Shown here in pieces: positions 48,081-59,953 of a DNA stretch of 64,000 bases. This DNA comes from Klebsormidium nitens (Eukaryota; Streptophyta; Klebsormidiophyceae; Klebsormidiales; Klebsormidiaceae). The stretch spans positions 62,001 through 126,000 of the forward strand of contig DF237049.1 of the NCBI GenBank assembly GCA_000708835.1, in the 5' to 3' direction. Position 1 is the stretch's first letter; each line of letters starts with the position of its first letter. The notes under the pieces are model-generated. The model did no database searches, was not told the origin of the DNA, and worked only from the letters and a program-made list of their open reading frames with translations. The translations under genes and the position numbers were made by a program.

Positions 48081-50325
48081 ACCTTCCAACAAGTACAAAC
48101 TTGCGCATCTTCACTTCGATCCTTCGCTGATTCGCTGGTATCTGGCCCCTTCCAATCACCCGTCCGCACCTTCGAAGGCACTTCGCGGAAATACGAGCTT
48201 GGCGTCGCACGCCGACTGTCATGGTCTCGCTTCGCAGAAGTTGAATCAAGGAACGGTTACTTACAATAATACGAAGGGCGGAAAACGGAGAGCTTACTAG
48301 GCAAAACAGTGGGAATAGGCAGATTAAAGGGAAGACAAAGAGGCAGACTAGCTCGGAGAAGAGGAGGAGTTTCCGAAGGAGGGGGTCAAGGACGCGTATG
48401 GAAAGGGGGGTAGTTTGTGAATTGAGGGTTATTTTGCGTGGTTACATGAGCAGTCTGTACACTTTTTCGTATAGCATAAAAATGTCGTGTACATGTGAAA
48501 AGCGTACTTTTTGGAGTCTGAAGTTGCTTATCTAAGAATCGAACAAACCGGAGTCGTACGATCTGTGCATCTTACGGCTCCCATTCGCTGACTGCCAAGA
48601 CTGACTTTGCGTTGCATTGTGTGTAGGTAGCTGGGTGTGTGTCAGTGTGTATATTTTGTAATCCCCTTTGTTTCGGGCGTACATTTTTTAGTCTTTTAGC
48701 GCATTGAAGTTCCTAAAAATGGAAGGCTGACAGTATGTTGGCTCAAAGAGTGAAAGAGCTAACACTGAGGTGGCTGAAGCGGCCGGCTTGAAGGATGTCC
48801 GATGCTGGCCTTTGCGTTTGCGTCTGTTTAGAGTCGATTATATCACTAATTTTGAATTGTGCCTGGATAAGGAGGGATGTTAGTATGCCGCGAGCTGGCC
48901 TGCAGCATGTGACATTATAGTCGTCATGTGGTCGTCCTCGATGCTGCAGAGCACTCTGCAAGCCTGAGTTGAGGTGCAGCTTGCATGCCATCCCTTAGAT
49001 GGCTCTGCAGTAAATAAGATTATGATTGCACGCAGTGTTATGTGCCACCATAACGTGACCATAACACGGAGTTGCACATGGCTTGCTACTGCAAACACGG
49101 TTTATTCATTCATACTTCTGTTGTGAAGGCCGTAGCGCTTTCGCCTGCACTTAACGGGTGCCCGTACAGACAACTTACGACTTCAATCTTTAGATTCGAG
49201 AACCAGGCTTTACTCTGCAATTCTATACACTACCAACGTAGGGTTCACCTTTTGCACACTACACTCATATGCCTCTTACGATCTCGATTCGAGGTCGACT
49301 CGATCTTTCTTTCTTCAAATATATAAGCCATAGCCATGCTGCAGCTGGCAGTCCGGCCATACAGTGTTTCGAAGTTCCAGTAAGATGGATTCAATGAGTC
49401 CATTTCTTCGATACTCGCCCGATACTCGATGATGCGTAGTGACACAGCATGATAACAGTACAAATTGGACACATGATGGGTTGCAAGCGGACTCGAATCG
49501 GCTTTGACGGCTCGACCCTTACGCAGACATAACGTGACAGCAAGGCCGCCTCCGACTGCTTTAGCATGTAGGAAACGCATTTCAGCTGCGTGCACCTGAG
49601 TACCTTGCAAGTATCTCACATGCCGCGGTAGCTCTGCAATCTATCACTTGCGAGACGTGACATGGAGCTGCATGGGCAATCATCATGCAAAGTTGTGCAT
49701 GTCCGGATCAAAACAATGATCAGAATCACGCGCTTAACATATATCATGTGTGGTCGATAATGCAGTCACCACAGCTAATGCGGTTCGACGCGTGTTTGCT
49801 GAGTCTCATCCTTAGAGAAGTTGCACAGCGGCCGGACTCGATAGACACAAAGCTGAACAGCATCGATAGCACTCGACCGACTCTCTTGCTGAACATGCAA
49901 GCATTCACAACGCCCACAGTCGCAAAGATGAAAACTCGTCCGACTAAATGCACTAATTTGTCGTCACTGAGTAATGCAACGTACCGCACATGTTGATTCT
50001 AGATACGAAAAGTCAAGAATCTTGTGAGATATGGTTGCCGCCACAGGCCATGATCAATTCACGAGGGCGAGCAGATGCATTAACACCTCACGAGATTCGT
50101 TTCCCCCCTAGTACGGATTGATGGACACGCGTCTTTGCCCGAGCTTGCCCACATCTCAGCATGCCTCGTGAGCCGGAAACATTCCTTTGCAAGTTTTTCT
50201 AGAGGACTGTTCCGAAGTCCGCCAGGCACCGGAGTGAGGATGCATATATGGCTGCGGTAGTACTTTGAAAATTTCAGTGAGGCTCTGTATTTTGCCAACC
50301 CGCTTGGCACAAGCGTTTCTGGTTT
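48081..50325. other. Intergenic DNA with repeat copy B, no gene seen
   Basis: Repeat copy B occupies 48717-49400. Around 49400-50100 the DNA is AT-richer with scattered ATG/CAT palindromes like other gene-poor parts of the window. Frames such as 48070-48300 have no protein features. Confidence 0.45.
48717..49400 (+). repeat. Dispersed repeat, copy B
   Basis: Direct-orientation relative of copy A, about 5 kb away on the other side of LHCA1, so the two copies bracket that gene. Copy B has small insertions relative to A (for example an extra gaaagagctaacactgaggtg stretch near the start). It is non-coding in both copies. Confidence 0.75.
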
Positions 50326-52616
50326 CTATTCGTAATACGAGTCGACAAGCGCCGCCAGGTCGTAGAACATGGACGGCACGAAGAAGGCGGCAGCGATGAT
50401 CGCCATCTGCGAAACGCGCAGCAAGCAATCAGCCAGGCAGCAGAGAAAACGTTTGAATGAGCATTGTGAAAAGCCCTTTCGGCGCCATCGAATCCTGCGT
50501 GATAGCAGCATGGAAGGGCACAGTCATAATCACGTATCGGGCACGTTCGCGAGCAGGTAAACCAGCAACAAAGTTGCAACTCGCTGGCTCTTAAAAAGCG
50601 GAGGAGTATGATCGTTTTTGGCCTCCTTCTGAGGACAATTGTGATCCTTTTGGACAGTCTGAATCCCCTTCTCCAGATGCAACAAACCCGTTCCTTTAGT
50701 TTTAGGGGATGCAGAAACCAGCCAGCAGGCGGCGAGGGCGTTTCCCTCCGTGGCACTCACCGCGGTGGCCGCTTTGGTCCTGGCGCAGAAGCTGTTGAAC
50801 GGGGTGGAGCCCTGGCAGGCCGTCCGCACGTAAATGTTCTTCAGCCCAAAGTCTGCACCGGGAAGGGAGTTTTAGACACAAGGGAAAGCCCAAGTGAGCT
50901 GAAGCTGGTGAACTTGTCCTTACCCATATCCGTCAAATCACTGCCTTGGATCCACTTTTTGCGGGCGTTTGCCCCCTAGCTGCTGACATGTTACCGCCAC
51001 AAGGAACCAGATTGGTAGTCGATCTCTCCAAAGAGAATTCCAAAGGTGATAAACTGATTCCGAGCTCTTCTGGTATCTCGAGATCGGGTCTGGTACAAGA
51101 TGAGCGCGGGGCTCGTCGATCTCGACGATCTTACCGTTGAAGGTGGTGATGCCCGCAGCTGCCGAGCCTGCTCCCAGGGCGAAGAACAACCCTATCTGCA
51201 GCCAACACGGTGGAGAGGGGGTGATTGGCATGAAATGTGCCAACGTCTAGCCGCAAAGATCTCGTTTATCAAAGACAGATGTTTCGTTCCTGGTTGCGGG
51301 CCGACCAATCCTGTAACCGATGCGAATCTAATTTTGACCTCTACACGGACAGTGCACTGGTACTTTGTTGAGAACGATACGAGCCTTTGAGTATCAGAAG
51401 TAGTTTGGAGAGTCGAAAGCCTAGCTCTGCTCGGAAAGGGCATGAAGACATTCAAAAACAAACAACAAAAACAATCCTTCGTGAAGAAACACATAGGCAC
51501 TTGTTTCTGATCCGACAAGGTGAGGTTTCGGAGACTCGACCGTTAAAAAGGTGAAGCTCTTGCAGTATATTGTACTCACTAGGGTTCGCGCCCAGAAGGA
51601 CCAAGGACTCACACAAGCTCGTAGCAATCATGCAAGAACAATGTAGAGGCGGCTGCTGGAGGGTGTTTCTGCAGCGTTTTGGAGGAGCATAACCGTGTAA
51701 TTCACCTTTCCAGGATTACTAATTAACAAACTAAGAAACGTCGGAAGCGCGGTTGAGGGCTTTTGGGGTGCGCTCACAAAGTCGATGAGCGTGACGAACC
51801 ACCAGAAGAGCAGCGCACGCACGGTGCGGCGCATGCAGCAGAGGATCAGGTCGACGCAGAGCATGAGCAGCGCCACCGCCGCGCTGATCACCGTGCCCGC
51901 CACAAGGAACGAGAAGGCGTAGTAGTTGCTGTACTTGATCCCGCCATTGCTCCTGCGCAGGGAAAGGAGAAGCGTGCTGGGAGCTCTGACAAGAGGCTGG
52001 TGGGCAGGTCTAGAAACAATCTGATGACAAGAAACCAGTCTTGAAGCAGGCATGGCTCAGGGGCCGGGTTACAGGCACCCGACAGGTAGAGACCGCAAAG
52101 CCTGATTATCGAAAAGAGAGCGTCAGAGACACAGCGGCGAGAATGCAGCGTCGATGGCGCAAGATATGTCGACGCACCCGGGCTGTCTGCGCCCAGATAA
52201 AAGACACTCTTCTTCCAAATGTCATCTGCAGCACCAGACCTTTCTCTTCAAGGGCATTCTTCTCCACGTGCAATGGAGGCCAGACTTGCCCTCCATCTTC
52301 TCTCCTCGCATCCTTCCTGATCCATCACAAATTCTCATTGCTACCAGTCCAAACCGTCCTTTCAAGGGCCGACCACAAAACCATACATGCTTTCAGAAGT
52401 GCCCACGAACCCTGGTCGCACTCACGGCCTGAGCGAGACCATGATGCCGAACGCGGAGACGGAGGCCGCCAGCTGCAGGAAGCGCAGGAGCGGGTCCAGC
52501 ACGTGCCACGCGGTGAAGCGCTTCTGCGTCGCGCCGCGCTTCTTCTTGCCGCCCGGCGCCTCCGCGCGCCGCGCCTCCTCAACATCCAGGGCGCCGCCCT
52601 TGCGCGGGGTAGACAT
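50326..52616 (-). CDS. CASP-like membrane protein (CASPL), copy 1
   Basis: Four-helix membrane protein of the CASP/MARVEL superfamily, whose land-plant founders make Casparian-strip membrane domains; relatives here are of unknown role. Five exons join in frame: 52426-52616, 51778-51952, 51135-51195, 50761-50852 and 50326-50406, giving 199 residues. A basic cytosolic N-terminus (GGKKKRGATQKR) leads into helix 1, DPLLRFLQLAASVSAFGIMV, with the family Arg (residue 45). Helix 2 lies near AFSFLVAGTVISAAVALLML. Helix 3, LFWWFVTLIDF plus IGLFFALGAGSAAAGITTF, carries the family Asp (121). A loop has two Cys (ACQ...FCAR), and helix 4 is near MAIIAAAFFVPSMF. The Arg/Asp pair in helices 1 and 3 is the signature I rely on. 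It is head-to-head with copy 2. Confidence 0.85.
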
Positions 52617-53673
52617 GGCGGCTGAAGACTGTTGGCTTCACAGACGAGAATCTCTGAAGAAGGTCTATAAGTATCCAAAGGACTGTCAAACTTGTCGCGT
52701 CTCAGGATTTGCGCAAGGGCGAGCCTCACAGAATGCAGGGTCAGGACTTCCGATATCTGCCAAAAGGAACGGGGGTCTTCTCCTGGGGGCAAAATCGCAG
52801 CATCTGTCAAAAAGCAATTCTTTCTTGCGTTTCTGATCCCTTGGCGAGCGCGCCCTTGATCCGCTCTGCGGTATGTGAAGGGGAAAAGAGGAGTTCGGGC
52901 AGAACCGTTCAGGAATCTCGTGATTTACCTTGATGACTAAGTTCATCGCGGGCTCTTAATTTGGCATGCCTTCAGCTTCAGCATGTGAGCCTCGAAGTCG
53001 CATGTTAGATTCTGCATCGGATTCTCAGCGGGTCAAGGGTGCGGCACAAGCGGCTAGCTTGCGACCCGGGTAAGCTCATCAGGCCGCAAGCCCGCGTATG
53101 CATCGGGGAACGTCAAACTTTTCGAGTCTGGCCCAGGCTGGCGAGTTGACCATGCTGGAAGAACGAAGTTTGGTTGGGGTGTAGTCTTACCTTATGCGAC
53201 ATGAAAGAATCGCAATGTCGTCCGTACGGAGGAGGGGACTCAGCAACGCGCTGCGGCCACTTGTTTTCGAGGTCTATGCATGGCAAGTCAAAATTTAATT
53301 CAAACCGCAGTCTCTGAGCTACTGAGGGGAAGAAGGAACCAGCTTTGGGACAGAAATTGTTCCCTTGCGCCGCGAGCAGAAAAGCAGAGCCCCCAGCGGG
53401 CAAAACTCAAGAGACCGAGTGAAAGGGCAGGTTTTGTAAAAGAGAAGAAGCATCTCGGGGCCAGGTGAAAAGCACAAGATTTTGGTTGGCAAGAAAGGGG
53501 AGGATCGCGGAGTTGCACGGCGTCGAGATACTGTTGCTCGCGCGTTCTGCTTCTCGAGTCTTGCGTGTCTTCCTGTGCCTCTCCTTGCAGATTTATCCAG
53601 CCACATTTGGGAGTTTTTCTGGAGTGACCCGTGTTGAGAGCATCATACCTGGCTAAGACAGGCGTTTGCTAGC
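52617..53673. promoter_or_regulatory. Shared upstream region of the divergent CASP-like genes
   Basis: 1,057 bp between the two ATGs; it must hold both promoters. No gene in it; antisense frames at 53280-53606 look like chance. No TATA or CAAT arrangement that I would call. Confidence 0.35.
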
Positions 53674-56309
53674 ATGGCACGCGGCGCGCCCCGGGCTGAG
53701 GAAGAAGCGCCGGCGCGGGGGACCGCCCCCGCGGGCAAAAAGAAGGAGAAGAAGGCGGGGGAGCACCGAGGGGGAAAGGGCAGAAAGTTAACGAACTGCA
53801 TCCGGTAAGGTGCCCGGGCATTGAAAGCCCACAATTGACCGGGTCTTGTGCGCTGCCAATGTGCTGCATTGCAAAAGATAAACAAGGAAAGGGCACAGTT
53901 GTGGACGATGAGAAGTGGATAGCTTGCTCTTAATGTTCTGCTGACTGCATTGCATCAGATGTGCTCCTGTCAGAATTATTTCCCTGCCTTTTGTTGCATG
54001 CAACTTGATTCGAGTCTGCAACGGAACCGATTCCCAAAAATCCTCATGTGTTATGCTGTGTGCTGTGCGGTTCTGTGCTTTCAGCCATTTCTCGCTTGTG
54101 TGAAGGATGGATTTGAATGTTTACATGAAAACTTCTTCAAAGTAAGACGACTCTTGGGTTAGATAGTGTGATTCTTTTAATCTCGACACGTGGCAAGGCT
54201 GACGGGCACTTCAAGTGTCCGTGATCTTTCCGATTAAGGTCGATATGCGTACACCCTTGTCAAAGGCGTCCGGATTGACACGGTGGTTTCTGTCCGTTTG
54301 AATTGCCCCAGACTTTGGCTCATGCTTATTTAATCTCTTTCTACTCAAAAGTTCATACACAGTCGACATGATCATGGAAGCAACTGTCTCCTCTCCTTGC
54401 AGCTTCGTGTGCCGGTTCATGCAGTTTGCGTCGGGGGTGGTGACCATTGGCGTCATCTCCGCCACTAAGGAGAAGGGCACCCACTTCTACGACTGGCAGG
54501 TCAGCGCGTCTTCTCGATTGCTCCTCATCGTCTGTTCTATCCCGAGACCACGACTTTGGAAAGATCGGTGTGGACACAGCGGCCTCATAAAGTGCGGCTC
54601 AAAAACTTTCTGCAGCGAGTACCGCGGTACATATCTATCCAATCTGCCTGCGCCAGTGCCCACTTGCTGATAAGTCAGCTTCTGGAAATGTTTTCTTTCC
54701 GTTCAAGCCGACGCAAGGACCGCTGTAGAGTCTTTCTCTCTACCTACTTTTTAAGCCACGAGAGGTCTCATACCCACAGACTGAGAGACCATCTGAAAGC
54801 ATCAGATGCTCTGAACTCCTCAGCAAATCCACGCCCAGGAAGCTCGATAATGCTATTCTATGAACACTTATTCCCCTTGCCAAAGTCCGCCCGGGGGCAT
54901 GTTCAAGAACACATGCCCTTGCAGTTTTGAATTCTTTTCGTCTCCGTTCCGGTCCCTGCTCATCTTTCTCGCGACTGCTGCCAATCCCACCTGTGTAAAC
55001 AATCTGAAACAAATGATGACATGCGCGCAGGCGTTCTCGTACTTGCTGGCGGGCGGCTGCTTCCTGGCCTTCTGGGGCCTCGTCACGCTCTTCTTCGACT
55101 GGTTCGACACTCTGGCGTGGCGCCTCATCATCTTCCTGGGGGACTGGGTGAGAGGCAAAAACCCCGTGTTCCTGAGAAACCGTCTTGCAAGCTTACATTC
55201 AAGCTCCCTCTGCCGTGCGCTGCACTTCATTCACGCAAGCTATACGTCAGGGGTCCCGGTGCTAAGGCGGCCGCGATCAAAATCCTCCATTCAAGATACT
55301 GAACGATTCCTTCAGACCTTCTGGTGCTTTTACTCTGGAAACTTTTTGACGCGTAGGAGTAGGAGAGTACCCTTCTCTTGCCGCTTAACATAGTGGAAGG
55401 TAAGAGTCGTTCCTAATCCTGTTCTGAAGCCGCCTGCTTCTGAACACCTGGGCACCTCGATTTTTGCGTCGCTTTCCACCCCGAAGCTCTCCTCTCAAGT
55501 CCTAACCTTGGGCAAGTCCTTTATCTCTCAAAGACACTTCTGAACCAGGTACCGAGGTCATTTGGTGCATGCCCGGCTCACGTAGGTGGATATTTGCGAA
55601 CACCGGCACTCGTGATTTATTTTGATCTACTCTGCGCAGATTGTCGCATTCATCGCGTTCAGCGCCGGGTGCGCGGCCGCAGCCATCACGACGTTCAACG
55701 ATAAGGGCGCACCGCCCTACCAGGCCGCCCTCTGCCGGGTAAGGACCGCCCACCACACAGGCCAGTGCAAGTTTTGAGAGAATTGATCGGAGAATGAGCC
55801 TTTCTTTGAGAGTAATGAGGGCAAAGCTTGTCCAACAGTCTGTACCGCTTCATTTGGTTCGCCGTTTCAGTTCTTCTGCTTGACCGTTTCCGCGCTCAAT
55901 CAGCGATGTTCGCTGATGGCGTATTTCAGCCCACAATCAACTTCCGAGCAAGACATTAGGAAGAGTGCTTAAACGGTCGAAAACTGCCGAAATTACATGC
56001 TTTTAAGCGGTTTGTAAGCTCTCGTCTCGTCTCAAGTCCAATAGACTGCAAAAGCAGACGGGTCTTTCTCATGCGGAGCGGCAAGCTGCTGCTCCTTGCT
56101 TGTGACGGCGCGCTGGTTGCAAGGTGTGCGCCTGCTGGTGTTTTGGTTAACGCAGAGGTTTTCCGTCGCAGGACACGGGCGGCGCGTACAACAAGATCTG
56201 CTCCTACTCGAAGGCGGCCACCTCGTTTGCGTTCATCGGCTTCGGCTTCCTCATCCCCACCATGTTCATGTCCGCCTTCTCGTTCTTCTCGAAGTACTAT
56301 GAAGGGTAG
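53674..56309 (+). CDS. CASP-like membrane protein (CASPL), copy 2
   Basis: Five exons join in frame: 53674-53804, 54403-54499, 55031-55147, 55640-55738 and 56172-56309, giving 193 residues. The layout copies that of the divergent neighbour: a basic N-terminus (GKKKEKKAGEHRGGKGRK), helix 1 FVCRFMQFASGVVTIGVIS with Arg 48, helix 2 YLLAGGCFLAFWGLVTLFF, helix 3 WRLIIFLGDW then IVAFIAFSAGCAAAAITTF with Asp 114, a loop with two Cys (ALCR...KICS), helix 4 FAFIGFGFLIPTMFMSAFSF, and an ending KYYEG close to the DSYYE of copy 1. Intron positions also correspond (after the basic tail, after helix 1, inside helix 3 just after Asp, and before helix 4), so the pair comes from an old duplication and inversion. 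Sequence identity outside the motifs is modest. Confidence 0.85.
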
Positions 56310-57208
56310 ACTCGAGGAGGCGAAACGACGTCTGCCAAGGACCAGAAACGCGCGTAGCAAAACATAAGCAGGCAGCTCGATAGGTACGGCCGCGCATGTT
56401 ATACAGACTCTCCTTTCCACACAAGACTCGATACTGACTGGAGATACCACTACTTCACGTGCAGTATATTGGGGTTTGAAAATCAACGTGTGAATTCTGA
56501 CGTCCCAACTCCTCTCATTCAAGCTAGACGCAGTCCTGTGTCTCATGGCCGCCATGAGAGGTAGCCGGGCTTCGAATGCATGCCAGCTAGGCACCAAATG
56601 CGCATATCAGGCTTCAATCGCTGCGGTGCTAGGAAGGTGGCGTACATGGCCTCACGCACTTCTAATCAAGCACTCCGTTTTAATGCAAATGACTGGTGTG
56701 TCAAAAATTTTGGCACTTTTCTAATCACGTGCAAATGTCCCCCAGTGATCAGATCCACTACTAAAGCTGATGCTATTCAATCGTTCTCATTCTGCGTTGA
56801 TCAGTGTCTGCTACGGTTCGAGTCAGCGGCCTTCGGACTTTGTAGATCTGCGATTGACACACCTATCCCGCGCTCATTCTTCTAACCCGCGATTGATCTT
56901 CTGTTGTACAGCATCTGGAAGTCTGATCTTGCGCTCTTGATCTATGGCGCATCTGGCACCTATACTAGACTTCTTGATATCTTTCAACTTCCCAAGCCTG
57001 TAAGAAGATGGTTCTCACATCGTGTCTGGCAGTCGATCTACCTAGACTGACATTTCTTTGATCAAACAGTCGGGCCTTCGAGAGGACTGCTGTCCTTCTC
57101 AACACACCTCGCAATCCACAGCTACCTAACTTACGCCACCACTGTGGCATGCTTATTGGCCCTCCCGCGTACGGTTTCTCGGATCGTTCTCCCTAGAGCA
57201 TCAAACCT
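56310..57208. other. Intergenic DNA between convergent genes, no gene seen
   Basis: Holds the 3' ends of CASPL copy 2 and the intronless gene. The frames at 56580-56885 and nearby have no recognisable features. Confidence 0.4.
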
Positions 57209-58606
57209 TCAACTCCGACCGTCCCCTTCTGAAGATGCTGGCAATCGAGCTGCTACATTCTTCGCCCTGTATCCCGACGCAAGCGGCTCCGCCCTGCGCC
57301 GCAGTTCCGCCAGCAGTCCGTTCTCCTGTTCAGAAGGGATCCTTTTCGTCCGCGCTTCCCGGCGCAGCCACTCGACCCCGAACTCGACCATGCGCCGCAT
57401 CTTGCCGTCCAGCTTTACCGCCTCCATCGGCAGGACCGCTGCTGTGAACGCGCCCTCCATCGTGCGGCTCAGCGCGCCCAGCGCCTGCGCGAGCAGCTTC
57501 TCGCGCGGGTCCGCCTCCTTATCGTTGTTTGCCGCCACCACAAGGTTCTCAAACATCGCGCACATCCGCTCGCTTTCTGACGTCACGCTCGCGTGCAGAA
57601 ACGCGTGCCGTTCCGACGGGGCGTTCTCGGTAGCGACCTCATTGATCGCGTCAAGAGCCGCCTGCATCTTGACGGCGAGTTCCGTTTCCGTTAGCGGCAT
57701 TCCGGCCACCAGAGTCCGCATCTGCTCCTCCGCTTCCGCACCGACCGCTGCGATCGCTGCCGCGGCAATGACCAGGTCCCCCCGGTCCATCTCATCCGCG
57801 CCGTTCATCGCCACCGCCAGACCCGCGAACCGTCCCGCCAGCTCGTCCACGTCAGCACTGATCTGCTCATAGATCCACTCCGGTACGGCATCCGTCAGCA
57901 GGCGGTGGCACTCGTCGCTGACCGTGTCCGCCACGTGCTGCAGGCTGTGCCCCAGCGCGTGCTCCTGGAGCGGCATATGCCCCGCCAGGAGCGCCACCTC
58001 GTGGTACAGCACGCGGCCGGCCGTACCCAAAACCCGCTCCAAACCCTCCCACCAGCCGCGGTGCCCGCTGCTGCTGGGCGCGTTGTCGGAAGGAGACGTG
58101 GCACCGTCTCTGCCGTCCCGTTCTTCTGAAGCCGACTCCGAACCCTTGATGACCTCTTCGGGGTCCTCTGAGGGCTCGGGTGACCGTCGGAAGATCTTCG
58201 TCTCGTGATGCTCTCGCCACTGTACGTTTTTCCGGGGACTCATGGGGGGCGAAATCACGCTGTTGGCGGCCCCCTCTTTACTGATCTGCGTCTTGAGATT
58301 GCTGCGCCGCCGCTCGAGGCGGTTCTGGGAAGAAACGGACGACAAGTGGGGTAGCTTAAGAGGTGGAGGTTCTTCCTTTATCGTCTCCGTCTTGAGCTCT
58401 GCAGTCTCGAGCTTTGAAGTCGCCGGGAGAGCTTCTGAGGCTGACTCCAGCTCAGCACAAGGGGCGGGCAATGTGTCCGCCATTTTCAGGAGGTTCTCGG
58501 CGGCTCGAATGACGTGCTGGTTGGCAAGTTTTCGCATCAGGGGGGTCACTTTTGGCCCCGGGGAGAGGGGGCGCTGCCGAAGGGGGGGCTCTTTGGCCAC
58601 GCTCAT
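57209..58606 (-). CDS. Unidentified intronless protein, Ser/Glu-rich N-terminus and helical C-terminus
   Basis: One uninterrupted frame of 465 codons from the ATG at 58606; the frame extends to another ATG at 58660, but cttcctgcag just before 58625 looks like an acceptor, so a leader intron is likely and I prefer 58606. I do not recognise the family. The first 200 residues are Pro/Ser/Glu-rich with a possible short motif KNVQWREHHETKIF (about 125-138). Residues about 215-450 are Ala/Glu/Leu-rich and look like an all-helical bundle (many heptad-like Ala/Leu spacings), with no membrane segment or signal peptide. GC content is much higher than in the flanking DNA, which together with the length argues that it is a real gene. 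The antisense frame 57144-57872 is its shadow. Confidence 0.65.
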   Translation of the reverse strand: MSVAKEPPLRQRPLSPGPKVTPLMRKLANQHVIRAAENLLKMADTLPAPCAELESASEALPATSKLETAELKTETIKEEPPPLKLPHLSSVSSQNRLERRRSNLKTQISKEGAANSVISPPMSPRKNVQWREHHETKIFRRSPEPSEDPEEVIKGSESASEERDGRDGATSPSDNAPSSSGHRGWWEGLERVLGTAGRVLYHEVALLAGHMPLQEHALGHSLQHVADTVSDECHRLLTDAVPEWIYEQISADVDELAGRFAGLAVAMNGADEMDRGDLVIAAAAIAAVGAEAEEQMRTLVAGMPLTETELAVKMQAALDAINEVATENAPSERHAFLHASVTSESERMCAMFENLVVAANNDKEADPREKLLAQALGALSRTMEGAFTAAVLPMEAVKLDGKMRRMVEFGVEWLRREARTKRIPSEQENGLLAELRRRAEPLASGYRAKNVAARLPASSEGDGRS

Positions 58607-59593
58607 GCTGAGGACCTGCAGGAAGGTGAAGGAGAATTGGGCCCTGCTCACAAATGGCAAACGACTGCTTCTGCTTGTAGTGTTGCGTCCTGTTTTGGCC
58701 AGGACAACGCTTTAGGAAGCCGAAAACGAAGGCCTTCCACTCTCGTCCTCTCTGCGTTTGGGGATGCGTTGAATCCATCGACTTGACTGGACGTTCTTTT
58801 ACTTCTGTGGTTGTCTGACGGCATGCCATGGGAATTGGTCAAAAGCTTAGGGGAAGATTAAGGTCAAAAACCATTTTGGGTCTCCTTCTACAACGACCGA
58901 CGTTTCTTCCTACAGAATCTTTTCAGTTCCTTAAGGCTTGAGAATATACCTAAGAGAATATCATTAGCTGCACAAGCACCTGGTGGCTCGAAAGGGTCCC
59001 TCCTCTGGCATAAGCAAGTGATTACATGATTACACAAGCATGACCGATTACGCAAGAAGGTTGAAGAGTAAATGCGGCAATGACCATAGTTGGTACCCAT
59101 CACTTGATCAAACAAGAGCTTGACAAACTGTCAGCATGTACAACCTGTGGTGGATTGCATAACCCACAAATGATTCTACAAACAGAGGTTGCCTGCTGTT
59201 TCCCCAGCTTGATTGTCACCGTCTTTCAAAAACTCTGTTTGCTATTTTTGCCCATGTCAGAAAGCGGGTGTTCAGTGTCGTAGTATGCTGGACAGTTGGA
59301 CGCCTTCTCTTCCTCCTGTTCCTTCGTTCCAGTAAAACAAAGGAGGAAAATATCCTCGCTTTATCTTCTGCTCTACGATATCTCAGTCTTTGCCAAGGTT
59401 CATGTCATACATTGACGGATTCGCCCTTCTGTTTCGAAGCCGGTCAGCCTACCTGACTGGCCCACCTTACAGCCGACAGCAAAGCTCGAGCTGCCACTAT
59501 ACACATCTGTTCAATTTAGATTGCCAGAGGGTCCAGAGGATCCCTTACGGATGGCAGTAGGCCTACCTCAGTATCTCTGTTGCAGCGGCACAG
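58607..59593. other. Intergenic DNA between two minus-strand genes
   Basis: Contains the 5' leader of the intronless gene (probably with one intron) and the 3' flank of the next gene. No other gene is supported. Confidence 0.35.
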
Positions 59594-59953
59594 TCAGAGC
59601 TCCTTTCTTTGTCCTTTGCATTTTCGGAGGTGATGAAGCGCTTCTTCGAAGTATGGAGATCTGCAAAACACAGTGTTGAATCATTTTTTGGAGTTTGAGC
59701 ATCGTTGGAGGTCCATCTCTACCTTTCAAGTTGGACGTTACGTGGGCTCTTCCACTTCAATCTCAGGTCTTGTGTTGCTGCTTACGATGAGACAATGCTC
59801 AGCATTGGGACTGATTGACTGATGTTCAAAATTCGGAGGACTGTCTCCAACCACAAACGACCCGCTCATTAGCTCTTCCCCCAGAGTGTCTAGAGCTGCA
59901 TCTGAGCCTGTCACAATGAGTTCACCAAACGTCGAGATATTGTGGAGCCTTAC
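59594..59953 (-). CDS. 3' end of an unidentified gene (two exons visible)
   Basis: Exon 59742-59953 splices in frame to the last exon 59594-59660 with a split Thr codon and stop. The visible 92 residues (FGELIVTGSDAALDTLGEEL ... EVEEPTSPYFEEALHHLR ... KGQRKEL) are acidic and then basic, and read like a disordered tail followed by a short helix. The 5' part is missing: the exon start at 59953 is a guess, and the sequence gcacag|gtaagg there could instead be a donor. A minus-strand frame with a good donor at about 60854-60962 (SEMQSRSSVWYRVNINRAAQ) might be an upstream exon. No family recognised. Confidence 0.35.

Noticed and set aside
57144-57872. Plus-strand open frame of 242 codons
   Set aside because: It is the antisense shadow of the GC-rich intronless gene at 57209-58606; composition (Ser/Ala/Arg-rich) is that of a complementary frame and it has no domain.
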